From JBPOHE01 sp052035915 (GTDB lineage Bacteria > Pseudomonadota > Gammaproteobacteria > Chromatiales > Chromatiaceae): a stretch of DNA of 6,006 nt. Below, piece by piece: positions 1 to 5,704 of the stretch; position 1 is the first letter of the stretch; the number at the start of each line of letters is the position of its first letter. The stretch is from positions 1 through 6,006 of the forward strand of contig JBPOHE010000180.1 of assembly GCA_052035915.1 (NCBI GenBank). The letters are read 5' to 3'. A model generated the notes under the pieces. The model made no database searches and was not told the DNA's origin. It was given only the letters and a program-made list of their open reading frames with translations. The position numbers and the translations under genes were made by a program.

Positions 1-161
1 CGGGCTCCCTGCGTCTCAATCAGGACCTGCCTGCCGGGACCCGGCTCACCCAGAGCCATCTGCTCGACCTCTTCGCCTACCCGAGCCCGTTGGTGCTGAT
101 CCGCCTGGACGGCGCCACCCTGCAACGGATCGCCGAGCGCTCGATCCAGCAATGGAGCTAA
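1..161 (+). CDS. 3' end of a 5'-nucleotidase-like metallophosphatase gene, probably truncated
   Basis: The reading frame enters from the left edge (first full codon at 3) and ends with TAA at 159-161, giving about 52 residues. The segment reads GSLRLNQDLPAG, then LTQSHLLDLFAYPSPLVLI, then LDGATLQRIAE. This matches the pattern of the 5'-nucleotidase C-terminal domain: G-G-S/I-R near the start, then PAG, T, an L-F-P-LV stretch and an L-x-GA-x-L segment. That domain forms the substrate-binding half of UshA/NutA-type nucleotidases and related bifunctional phosphatases, which are usually periplasmic. In that family the domain continues for several dozen residues after this point. Here it ends at QQWS, and the palindrome at 162-214 starts on the next base. 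I infer a C-terminal truncation. A naturally short paralogue cannot be excluded because the N-terminal part lies outside the window. Confidence 0.6.
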   Translation, partial: GSLRLNQDLPAGTRLTQSHLLDLFAYPSPLVLIRLDGATLQRIAERSIQQWS

Positions 162-214
162 GTAGGGTCCGCTGTGCGGACCGGTTCCTTGCGCGTCCGC
201 ACAGCGGACCCTAC
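162..214. repeat. Perfect GTAGG-ended palindrome (REP-like), possible bidirectional terminator
   Basis: Bases 162-181 (starting GTAGGGTCCGCTG) are the exact reverse complement of bases 195-214 (ending CAGCGGACCCTAC). This gives a perfect 20-bp stem around a 13-nt loop at 182-194. The ends read GTAGGG and CCCTAC. Short palindromes of this form occur many times between genes in gammaproteobacterial genomes and resemble REP/MITE-type elements. It begins one base after the stop codon of the upstream gene and lies between two convergent genes, so it could also end transcription from both sides. There is no adjoining T-tract, so a classical intrinsic terminator is not clear. The repeat status (multiple copies in the genome) is inference. 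Confidence 0.75.
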
Positions 215-240
215 CGGGCTGATCGAAAGATATACCACCT

Positions 241-609
241 TCAGGCCAGAAACTTACCCTCGATACTGGTTTTGATACCAGCTGTGTACAAATATCCGGC
301 ATCAAGTTGTTCAGCCATGTCCGGAATCAAAAGATTCAGGTTATTCTTGTACGTGCCGCGCCAGAATTTCTTCAGAAACGCCAGCGCATCTTCGTTGATA
401 TGGACGTTATCAGATTCATCTATCAGAAGCAGGGCTACGTCATTTGTATGTTCAGTGACGGCAAAAAAATATTTATCCTCATCGGCCCGCTTCGATTCGA
501 CATACTCCTCAATGTGCTCCTCCAATTCATATTCAAATAGAGCCTGGCTCAAGGGGCCGTCTTCAAGCAACGCTTTTCTGAGATTCTTCTCGATCGTTTT
601 CCTGCGCAT
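241..609 (-). CDS. Unrecognised acidic 122-residue protein in low-GC DNA
   Basis: The frame starts with ATG at 609-607 and stops with TGA at 243-241. An AGGT at 618-615, five bases before the start, can serve as the ribosome binding site. I do not recognise the family. The N-terminus is basic and helical (MRRKTIEKNLRKALL), followed by a strongly acidic stretch at about residues 26-46 (YELEEHIEEYVESKRADEDK). A strand-like part follows (FFAVTEHTNDVALLLIDES), then a helical FLKKFW segment at about 79-84 and a C-terminal part with LLIPDMAEQLDAGYLYTAG. There is no signal peptide or membrane segment, so it is probably cytosolic. Hand-counted lines in this gene are about 38-45% GC, against about 70% in a sampled leuS line, which suggests acquired DNA. 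It faces the upstream nucleotidase-like gene and has no operon partner in the window. The plus-strand frame over the same bases is a shadow. Confidence 0.7.
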   Translation of the reverse strand: MRRKTIEKNLRKALLEDGPLSQALFEYELEEHIEEYVESKRADEDKYFFAVTEHTNDVALLLIDESDNVHINEDALAFLKKFWRGTYKNNLNLLIPDMAEQLDAGYLYTAGIKTSIEGKFLA

Positions 610-770
610 TTTCTACCTGTTTTGGTGCTGATGATAATCTGGATATTTGGACGCTTATGTACGCCCAACATGTAATCGACGATACAGTCGTATCTAAAAT
701 ATCCACATTTAGACGCAAGCATCTAAGTATAAATACCTCATGCTTGCCCGTAGATATCTACATATAGGGC
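610..770 (-). promoter_or_regulatory. AT-rich upstream region of the 122-residue gene, with several dyads
   Basis: This stretch precedes the minus-strand gene and should hold its promoter. It contains a perfect 12-bp palindrome GTAGATATCTAC (750-761). It also has an imperfect 22-bp palindrome at 707-728, with arms ATTTAGACGC and GCATCTAAGT around AA. An 8-bp inverted repeat GCAAGCAT/ATGCTTGC lies at 715-722 and 740-747. The hexamer YATCTA recurs at 691, 720 and 755. On the minus strand, TATACT (731-726) resembles a -10 box, but I see no good -35 at the right distance. The dyads look like candidate operator sites for a dimeric regulator. That is inference. Confidence 0.4.
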
Positions 771-771
771 C

Positions 772-852
772 GTAGGCTGGGTTGAGGAACGAAACCCAGC
801 TGCTGGAAACATCCCTTCTGCTGGGTTTCCGCGAGGCTCCAACCCTGCCTAC
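772..852. repeat. Imperfect hairpin repeat with GTAGG...CCTAC ends
   Basis: The left arm 772-800 (GTAGGCTGGGTTGAGG, then GAAACCCAGC) pairs with the right arm 820-852 (GCTGGGTTTCC, then CCAACCCTGCCTAC). The arms differ by a few mismatches and about 4 extra bases in the right arm, around a 19-nt loop (801-819). The GTAGG-TGGGTTGAGG-GAAACCCA pattern is a familiar type of dispersed intergenic palindrome in bacteria. Its outer ends, GTAGGC and GCCTAC, echo those of the palindrome at 162-214, and together they bracket the low-GC segment carrying the 122-residue gene. Confidence 0.7.
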
Positions 853-865
853 CGTGCTACTGGCT

Positions 866-988
866 GTTCCGGGCATGGACTGAAAATGGCCGGTTTTTGT
901 TCTTTGTAAAGAAATAATACCGCTTCATTAAGAATTATTGTTCTTTTATGGAGAACAAAAACCACACCAAATAGCTGAGGCCCGGGAG
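866..988 (+). repeat. Copy A of a ~124-bp palindromic element, upstream of leuS
   Basis: The segment starts GTTCCGGGC and ends GCCCGGGAG (outer arms match 7 of 8). Inside it, GGTTTTTGTTCT (892-903) is the exact reverse complement of AGAACAAAAACC (952-963). An inner AATAAT/ATTATT pair lies near the loop, so the whole element can fold as a long interrupted hairpin. It aligns from end to end with the segment at 4359-4482, in the same orientation. I count 34 of 40 identical bases at the 5' end, and 18 of 20 between 937-956 and 4430-4449. No open frame runs through it. It is a diverged dispersed repeat; whether it is a MITE, a structured RNA or a regulatory element is open. Confidence 0.7.
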
Positions 989-995
989 CCGCCTA

Positions 996-1042
996 TCGAC
1001 CTTGGGGTCGAAGTTATCGGATCAAGATCGGCCCCTGGGCCG
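996..1042. other. Two small hairpins between repeat copy A and leuS
   Basis: TCGACC (996-1001) pairs with GGTCGA (1006-1011) around the loop TTGG. CGGCCC (1029-1034) pairs with GGGCCG (1037-1042) with only CT between them, so in RNA the outer five pairs would form. Neither is followed by a U-tract, so they are not convincing terminators. A comparable pair of hairpins follows copy B at 4484-4498 and 4532-4547. The remainder of 853-1164, up to leuS, shows nothing else I can name. Confidence 0.4.
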
Positions 1043-1114
1043 GCCTCCCACCGAAAGCCTCGTCACGCCATGGTCGGCGGCGGCCTCCAGTAGGTCTTCC
1101 CCCGGCTTCTGCGG

Positions 1115-1120
1115 TATCCT
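1115..1120 (+). promoter_or_regulatory. Candidate -10 box for leuS
   Basis: TATCCT sits 45 bp before the leuS start codon, in a pyrimidine-rich stretch, and keeps four of the six TATAAT positions. The bases 17-18 bp upstream (AGGTCT/TAGGTC) are a poor match to TTGACA. The transcription start would fall at about 1127, giving a leader of about 38 nt. This is a weak prediction by eye. Confidence 0.25.
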
Positions 1121-1164
1121 CTTTTCTTGTTTTCATCCCTTCACCTTCGGTCAGTCAGATTCCC

Positions 1165-3744
1165 ATGCAGCATTCCTACGACCCGGCCCAGATCGAGCAG
1201 GACGCCCAGGCCTATTGGGACGCCCAAGGCAGTTTCCGCGTGCGCGAAGATCCGAGCCGGGAGAAGTTTTATTGTCTGTCCATGTTCCCCTACCCCAGCG
1301 GCAAGCTGCACATGGGGCATGTGCGCAACTACAGCATCGGCGACGTCATCGCCCGCTATCAGCGCATGCGCGGCAAAAACGTCCTCCAGCCCATGGGCTG
1401 GGACGCCTTCGGGCTGCCGGCGGAGAACGCGGCGATGAAAAACCGTTCGGCGCCCGCCGCCTGGACCTACGCCAACATCCAGTACATGAAGGGCCAGCTC
1501 AAACGCCTCGGCTTCGGCTATGACTGGGAGCGGGAGATCGCCACCTGTACGCCGGCGTACTACCAGTGGGAGCAGTGGCTGTTCATCGAGCTGTATAAAA
1601 AGGGCCTGGTCTACCGCAAGCTGTCGGTGGTCAACTGGGACCCGGTGGACCAGACGGTGTTAGCCAATGAACAGGTGATCGATGGTCGCGGCTGGCGTTC
1701 CGGGGCGCTGGTGGAGCGCCGCGAGATCCCCCAATGGTTCGTCAAGATCACCGCCTACGCGGATGAACTCCTGGCCGAACTCGATCACCTGCACGGCTGG
1801 CCGGAACAGGTGCGCACCATGCAGCGCAACTGGATCGGGCGCTCGGAAGGGGTGTTGATGGAGTTCGGCATCGAGGGTTCCGCTGCCAAGCTCAGCATCT
1901 TCACCACCCGCCCGGATACGGTCATGGGCGTGACCTACATGGCGGTGGCGGCGGAACATCCCCTGGCCCTGGAGGCGGCGCGGACCAACCCGGAATTGGC
2001 CGCCTTCATCGAGGAATGCCGTCAGGGGGGCACCTCGGAGGCGGAGCTGGAGACCATGGAGAAGAAAGGCCTACCCCTGGGTGTGCGGGCCGTCCATCCC
2101 ATCAGCGGCGAGCTGGTGCCCATCTACGCCGCCAATTTCGTACTCATGGGCTACGGCACCGGGGCAGTGATGGCGGTCCCGGCCCATGATCAACGGGACT
2201 GGGAATTCGCCGAGCGTTACGGTCTCCCCAAAAAACAGGTGATCTTCGCCCTCGACGGCGGCGAGTGTTCCATCAAGCGGTCGGCCTATGTGGAAAAGGG
2301 GGTGCTGGGGAACTCGGGCGAGTTCGACGGCCTGACCTCCAGCCAGTCCTTCGACGCCATCGCGACCTGGCTGGAAAGCCGGGGCCGCGGACGCAAGCTG
2401 GTGCAATATCGTCTGCGGGACTGGGGGGTCTCACGCCAACGCTACTGGGGCGCGCCCATCCCCATGATCCATTGCCAGCACTGCGGCCTCGTCCCGGTGC
2501 CCATGGAGGATTTGCCGGTGGTGTTGCCGGAGGATGTCGCCTTCGACGAACGCACCATCAACCCGCTCAAGCAGGACCCGGATTTCATCCGCACCTCCTG
2601 TCCCCAGTGTGGTGGCGCGGCAGAACGGGAGACGGACACCTTCGACACCTTCATGGAGTCGAGCTGGTATTACGCCCGCTACGCCTGTCCAGACGCCGGG
2701 AAGGCGATGCTGGACCAGCGCGCCCATTACTGGCTGCCGGTGGATCACTACATCGGCGGTATCGAGCACGCCATCCTGCATCTGCTCTATGCCCGTTTCT
2801 ATCACAAGCTGTTGCGCGACGCCGGCCTGGTGTCCTGCGACGAGCCCTTCGCCCGGCTGCTGACCCAGGGCATGGTGGTGGCGGATACCTATTTCCGCGA
2901 GGGGAGCGATGGCAAGAAGACCTGGCTCAACCCGGCGGAGGTGGAGGTTGAGCGGGATGAGCGGGGCCGACCGCTACGGGCCTGTCTCAAATCCGACGGT
3001 CTGCCGGTCGCCATCGGCGCGGTCGAGAAGATGTCGAAGTCGAAGAACAACGGCGTCGATCCCCAGCATCTGGTGGATCGCTACGGGGCGGATACGGTGC
3101 GGCTCTACACCATGTTCACCGCGCCGCCGGAGCAATCCCTGGAATGGTCGGACGAAGGGGTCGAGGGCGCCCATCGGTTTCTCAAACGTCTCTGGGCGCT
3201 GGCCGTCGCCCGAGCGATCGGGCAAGACAACTTCGATCTGGGCACCCTCGGCGAGTCCGCCCGCCAAGCCAGGCGCGAGATCCACGAGGCGCTGAAAAAG
3301 GCCCTCTACGACTATGACCGCCAGCAGTTCAACACCGTGGTGTCCGCCGGCATGACCATGGTCAATGCCCTCTACAAGCTCGGCGAGGGACCCGGGGAAA
3401 CCGCGGTGTTGCGGGAAGGGCTCAGCCTGGTGCTGCGGCTGCTGGCCCCCATCGCCCCCCATGTCACCCATCACCTCTGGCGCGAGCTGGGTTTTGGCGC
3501 CGACATCCTGGACGCCCCCTGGCCCGAGGCGGATACCGAGGCGCTACGTCAGGACAGCCTCGAATATGTGGTGCAGGTCAACGGCAAGGTCCGGGGCAAG
3601 ATCTGGGTGGCGGCGACGGCGGATCGGCTCGAAGTGGAGCAAACCGCCCTGGCCAACGAGAACGTGCAACGTTTTCTCGCCGGCGCCCAGGTGCGCAAGC
3701 TGGTGGTGGTGCCGAACAAGCTGATCAATCTGGTGATTGGATGA
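1165..3744 (+). CDS. leuS: Leucine--tRNA ligase (LeuRS)
   Basis: This class I aminoacyl-tRNA synthetase attaches leucine to tRNA(Leu) in the cytosol and hydrolyses mischarged products. At 859 residues it matches the roughly 860 of E. coli LeuRS. The catalytic HIGH motif is HMGH at 49-52, and KMSKS is at 622-626. The CP1 editing domain has TTRPDT at 247-252, including the discriminator Thr252, and AHDQRD at 340-345 with Asp342 and Asp345. Two CxxC pairs (Cys437/Cys440 and Cys479/Cys482) look like an intact zinc ribbon that E. coli has lost. The leucine-specific insertion (about 570-618) precedes KMSKS. The C-terminus ends VQVNGKVRGK...VVVPNKLINLVIG, as expected for the tRNA-binding tail. The ATG at 1165 gives MQHSYDPAQIEQDAQAYWD, which aligns with the usual N-terminus. 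No strong Shine-Dalgarno precedes it. The stop overlaps the lptE start (ATGA). Confidence 0.98.
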   Translation: MQHSYDPAQIEQDAQAYWDAQGSFRVREDPSREKFYCLSMFPYPSGKLHMGHVRNYSIGDVIARYQRMRGKNVLQPMGWDAFGLPAENAAMKNRSAPAAWTYANIQYMKGQLKRLGFGYDWEREIATCTPAYYQWEQWLFIELYKKGLVYRKLSVVNWDPVDQTVLANEQVIDGRGWRSGALVERREIPQWFVKITAYADELLAELDHLHGWPEQVRTMQRNWIGRSEGVLMEFGIEGSAAKLSIFTTRPDTVMGVTYMAVAAEHPLALEAARTNPELAAFIEECRQGGTSEAELETMEKKGLPLGVRAVHPISGELVPIYAANFVLMGYGTGAVMAVPAHDQRDWEFAERYGLPKKQVIFALDGGECSIKRSAYVEKGVLGNSGEFDGLTSSQSFDAIATWLESRGRGRKLVQYRLRDWGVSRQRYWGAPIPMIHCQHCGLVPVPMEDLPVVLPEDVAFDERTINPLKQDPDFIRTSCPQCGGAAERETDTFDTFMESSWYYARYACPDAGKAMLDQRAHYWLPVDHYIGGIEHAILHLLYARFYHKLLRDAGLVSCDEPFARLLTQGMVVADTYFREGSDGKKTWLNPAEVEVERDERGRPLRACLKSDGLPVAIGAVEKMSKSKNNGVDPQHLVDRYGADTVRLYTMFTAPPEQSLEWSDEGVEGAHRFLKRLWALAVARAIGQDNFDLGTLGESARQARREIHEALKKALYDYDRQQFNTVVSAGMTMVNALYKLGEGPGETAVLREGLSLVLRLLAPIAPHVTHHLWRELGFGADILDAPWPEADTEALRQDSLEYVVQVNGKVRGKIWVAATADRLEVEQTALANENVQRFLAGAQVRKLVVVPNKLINLVIG

Positions 3745-4253
3745 CGACGATGGAATTTCTCCGTTTGAGAACCCTGTACCCCTGGTTGGTCCTTGGCCTC
3801 CTGCTGCTGAGCGGCTGCGGCTTTCATCTGCGCGGCAGCTTCGAGGTACCGGCGGAGGCCAGCCCGGTGTATGTCACCGGCTCCCCTTCGGGCCCGGTCA
3901 ACAAGATCCGCCAGGCCTTGCGCCACGCGGATGTGACCCTGGTGGAAGAGATAGCCAAGGCCAGGACGGTGATCCATGTCTTCAAGGAGGAGTTCGAGCG
4001 TCGGGTGCTGGCGGTGGATGGTCGCGGCAAGGCGGTGGAGTTTGAACTGAGCTACAAGCTGACCTTCGACATCGTCGATGGCGGTGGCAAGGAGTTGTTG
4101 CCGCGCCAGAGCCTCGAAATCAAGCGCAACCAGATCAACCCGGAGACCGGCGTCATCCTCGGCAAGATCGAGGAAGAGGCCTACATCCGCGCCGACATGG
4201 AGCAGGATGCCGTGGAGCGGGTATTGCAGCGGCTGCGCGCCCGCCTGCGTTGA
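3741..4253 (+). CDS. lptE: LPS-assembly lipoprotein LptE
   Basis: LptE is an outer-membrane lipoprotein that plugs the LptD barrel and helps place lipopolysaccharide in the outer leaflet. The 170-residue product has a lipoprotein signal peptide: a hydrophobic run LVLGLLLL, then lipobox LSGC with the acylated cysteine at 26. The family hallmark GFHLRG follows directly. The mature part shows the usual pattern, with RRVLAVDGRGKAVEFELSYKLTFDI, then an LGKIEEEAYIRADM segment and the terminal helix DMEQDAVERVLQRLRARLR (Met153). It is slightly shorter than the E. coli protein (about 193). The start ATG at 3741 overlaps the leuS stop by four bases, with GGTGA just upstream inside leuS, so translation is probably coupled. 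A second in-frame ATG at 3750 is an alternative start. Its place after leuS is the standard gammaproteobacterial order. Confidence 0.95.
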   Translation: MTTMEFLRLRTLYPWLVLGLLLLSGCGFHLRGSFEVPAEASPVYVTGSPSGPVNKIRQALRHADVTLVEEIAKARTVIHVFKEEFERRVLAVDGRGKAVEFELSYKLTFDIVDGGGKELLPRQSLEIKRNQINPETGVILGKIEEEAYIRADMEQDAVERVLQRLRARLR

Positions 4254-4632
4254 AGCCGGTGAAAAACCTACCTGGCCGTCGCCCGTCTTTTTCGGCAGTC
4301 GTCTACTGATCAACCGATGAGAGACAGGTCCAACAGAAAGAGATATTCGCGCTTGGTGGTTCCGGGCCTCGACTGGAAATGGCCGATTTGTGTTCTCTTA
4401 AGAAGAACAATGCCTCGATATGGTGGGCAATTGTTCTATTTTGGAGAACGAAAAACCGAGCTAAACCGCCCAGGCCCGGAACGCCGACAGAGGGTCGGGA
4501 CCAGCGCGACGGCGGCCCTGTCTCTCGCGGTCAAGCCCAGGGGCTTGGCGAACCCGGCTCCTGGTTCAGCCAGGGATGCGGCTCGCTACGCGCACCACAG
4601 CCTGCCAACTGAACACGGCTTCGAGGTCGGTG
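4254..4632. other. Non-coding gap between lptE and holA
   Basis: These 379 bases separate two genes that lie close together in many gammaproteobacteria. I see no credible gene here. The open frames over this stretch lack ribosome sites and family features. It holds copy B of the palindromic element (4359-4482), and nothing recognisable in 4254-4358. Downstream of copy B come several small dyads: CCGAC/GTCGG (4484-4498), CAAGCCC/GGGCTTG (4532-4547) and GAACC/GGTTC (4550-4567). I find no clear intrinsic terminator after lptE and no convincing promoter for holA, although one may be needed. Confidence 0.6.
4359..4482 (+). repeat. Copy B of the ~124-bp palindromic element, upstream of holA
   Basis: The outer arms are a perfect 11-bp inverted repeat, GTTCCGGGCCT (4359-4369) and AGGCCCGGAAC (4472-4482). 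Inside, AGAACAAT (4404-4411) pairs with ATTGTTCT (4430-4437), and GTTCTC (4392-4397) pairs with GAGAAC (4444-4449). The arms also form two local 17-bp dyads of the form GTTCT-N7-AGAAC, at 4392-4408 and 4433-4449. The second dyad is conserved in copy A at 940-956. The element aligns along its length with 866-988 in the same orientation relative to the downstream gene. Its sharp ends at 4359 and 4482 define the unit. The function is unknown. Confidence 0.75.
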
Positions 4633-5691
4633 ATGCGACTGCGGGTTGAGGACCTGCCGCGACGGCTGGCCCAGGGGCTGGACCTGGTCTATCTCCTCAG
4701 CGGCGATGAGCCCCAGCAACTCCTGGAGGCGGCGGAGGCGATCCGGACCCGGCTGCGGGAACAGGGCTTCGGCGAACGGGAGCTGTTCGATCAGTCGACC
4801 GGGTTTCAATGGAACGAGCTCAAGGAGGCCGCCTCCAGTCTCTCCCTCTTCAGCCAACGCCGTCTGCTGGAGGTGCGCCTGACCAGCGCCAGCATCGGCA
4901 ACGAGGGCAGTCGTGCCCTGGTGGACTACGCCAACCACCCCTCACCGGAGGATGTGCTGCTCATCCTCTGTCCCCGGCTCGACAGCAAGCAGGTGCAGAC
5001 CGCCTGGGTCAAGGCCATCGACGCACTGGGACTGCTGATTCAAATCTGGCCCTTGACTGGCGAAACCCTGACCCGCTGGTTGGAACAACGGCTGCGACGG
5101 CGGGGGTTGCAACCCGATGCCGAGGTGGCCGCGGCCCTGGGTGACCTGACCCAGGGGAATCTGCTGGCGGCCGCCCAGGAGATCGACAAGCTGGCGTTGC
5201 TCCTGGGCGCTGGGCGGCTGGATCTGGTCACCCTGGAAACCTCGGTGGCGGACAATGCCCGCTATGATGTCTTCTCCCTGGTCGACGCCGCCTTGGCGGG
5301 CGAGGCGAAACACTTGCCGCGCATGCTCGCCAACCTGCGCCGGGAAGGGGCGGCGGAACCCGTGGTGCTCTGGGCGCTGGCGCGGGAGATCCGCAAACTG
5401 GCGCGTATCGCCTGGGCCCAGAGCCGGGGGGAATCCCTGGAAAAACTGCTGTCCGCACACAAGGTCTTTTCCATTCGCCAGGGGATCACCCGCCAGGCCC
5501 TGCGTCGCCACGGGCTGGCCGAATGGCGGCGGTTGCTGCGGGACTGCGCCCGCCTGGATCGGGCCATCAAGGGACTGGAACCCACGTTGGAGCCCTGGCG
5601 CGGGTTGTTGGACCTGTCCCTGCGACTGGCCGGCACCCCGGCCATGCCGCGCGTCCGGGATCTATCGCTCAACTCCTCTTTATTGCTTTGA
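4633..5691 (+). CDS. holA: DNA polymerase III subunit delta (HolA)
   Basis: The delta subunit is part of the clamp loader and opens the beta sliding clamp during DNA replication. The 352-residue product is close to E. coli HolA (343). It begins MRLRVEDLPRRLAQGLDLVYLLSGDEP, matching the family's N-terminus, with the degenerate nucleotide-site region YLLSGDEP at 20-27. The middle has GNLLAAAQEIDKLALL (from 175), and the start of the third domain has YDVFSLVDAALAGEAKHLPRMLANLRREG (from about 212). These are the conserved signatures of the AAA+-like delta fold. I chose the ATG at 4633 because GAGG at 4624-4627 lies five bases upstream and because homology starts there. An upstream in-frame ATG at 4576 would add 19 residues that do not look conserved, and a GTG at 4630 is also possible. 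proA follows 13 bp downstream. Confidence 0.95.
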   Translation: MRLRVEDLPRRLAQGLDLVYLLSGDEPQQLLEAAEAIRTRLREQGFGERELFDQSTGFQWNELKEAASSLSLFSQRRLLEVRLTSASIGNEGSRALVDYANHPSPEDVLLILCPRLDSKQVQTAWVKAIDALGLLIQIWPLTGETLTRWLEQRLRRRGLQPDAEVAAALGDLTQGNLLAAAQEIDKLALLLGAGRLDLVTLETSVADNARYDVFSLVDAALAGEAKHLPRMLANLRREGAAEPVVLWALAREIRKLARIAWAQSRGESLEKLLSAHKVFSIRQGITRQALRRHGLAEWRRLLRDCARLDRAIKGLEPTLEPWRGLLDLSLRLAGTPAMPRVRDLSLNSSLLL

Positions 5692-5704
5692 CGAGGCACA
5701 CACC

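Noticed and set aside
437..482. Search for a CRISPR array, tRNA or transposase gene anywhere in the window
   Set aside because: No regularly spaced direct repeats, no tRNA-like cloverleaf arms, and no frame with transposase or Cas features were seen.
152..631. 159-residue plus-strand frame over the orphan gene
   Set aside because: It runs through the palindrome at 162-214 and opposite the better-supported minus-strand gene, and its Ser/Arg-rich product looks like a shadow.
1002..1523. Possible leader peptide or gene before leuS
   Set aside because: It starts at a TTG in hairpin-rich DNA and runs into leuS out of frame. There is no leucine-codon run or attenuator, so it is not a leader peptide.
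2265..2951. 228-residue plus-strand frame inside leuS
   Set aside because: It lies wholly within the leuS coding region in another frame, and its Gly/Arg/Pro-rich sequence is typical of out-of-frame reading of GC-rich DNA.
4254..4310. Intrinsic terminator after lptE
   Set aside because: The short GGT/ACC and GCCG/CGGC pairings around the A-run and T-run are too weak, and no GC-rich stem directly precedes the TTTTT at 4289-4293.
3549..4313. 254-residue minus-strand open frame across the leuS end, lptE and beyond
   Set aside because: It is antisense to two clearly identified genes, has the low-complexity Gln/His/Arg-rich look of a high-GC shadow frame, and resembles no family.
4433..4449. GTTCT-N7-AGAAC considered as a LexA (SOS) box
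   Set aside because: Gammaproteobacterial LexA sites are CTGT-N8-ACAG, and the alphaproteobacterial GTTC-N7-GTTC type is a direct repeat. This is an inverted repeat and also fits the stem of the palindromic element.
4576..4632. Upstream ATG extending HolA by 19 residues
   Set aside because: No ribosome site precedes it, the added residues do not fit the HolA N-terminus, and the ATG at 4633 has a well-spaced GAGG.
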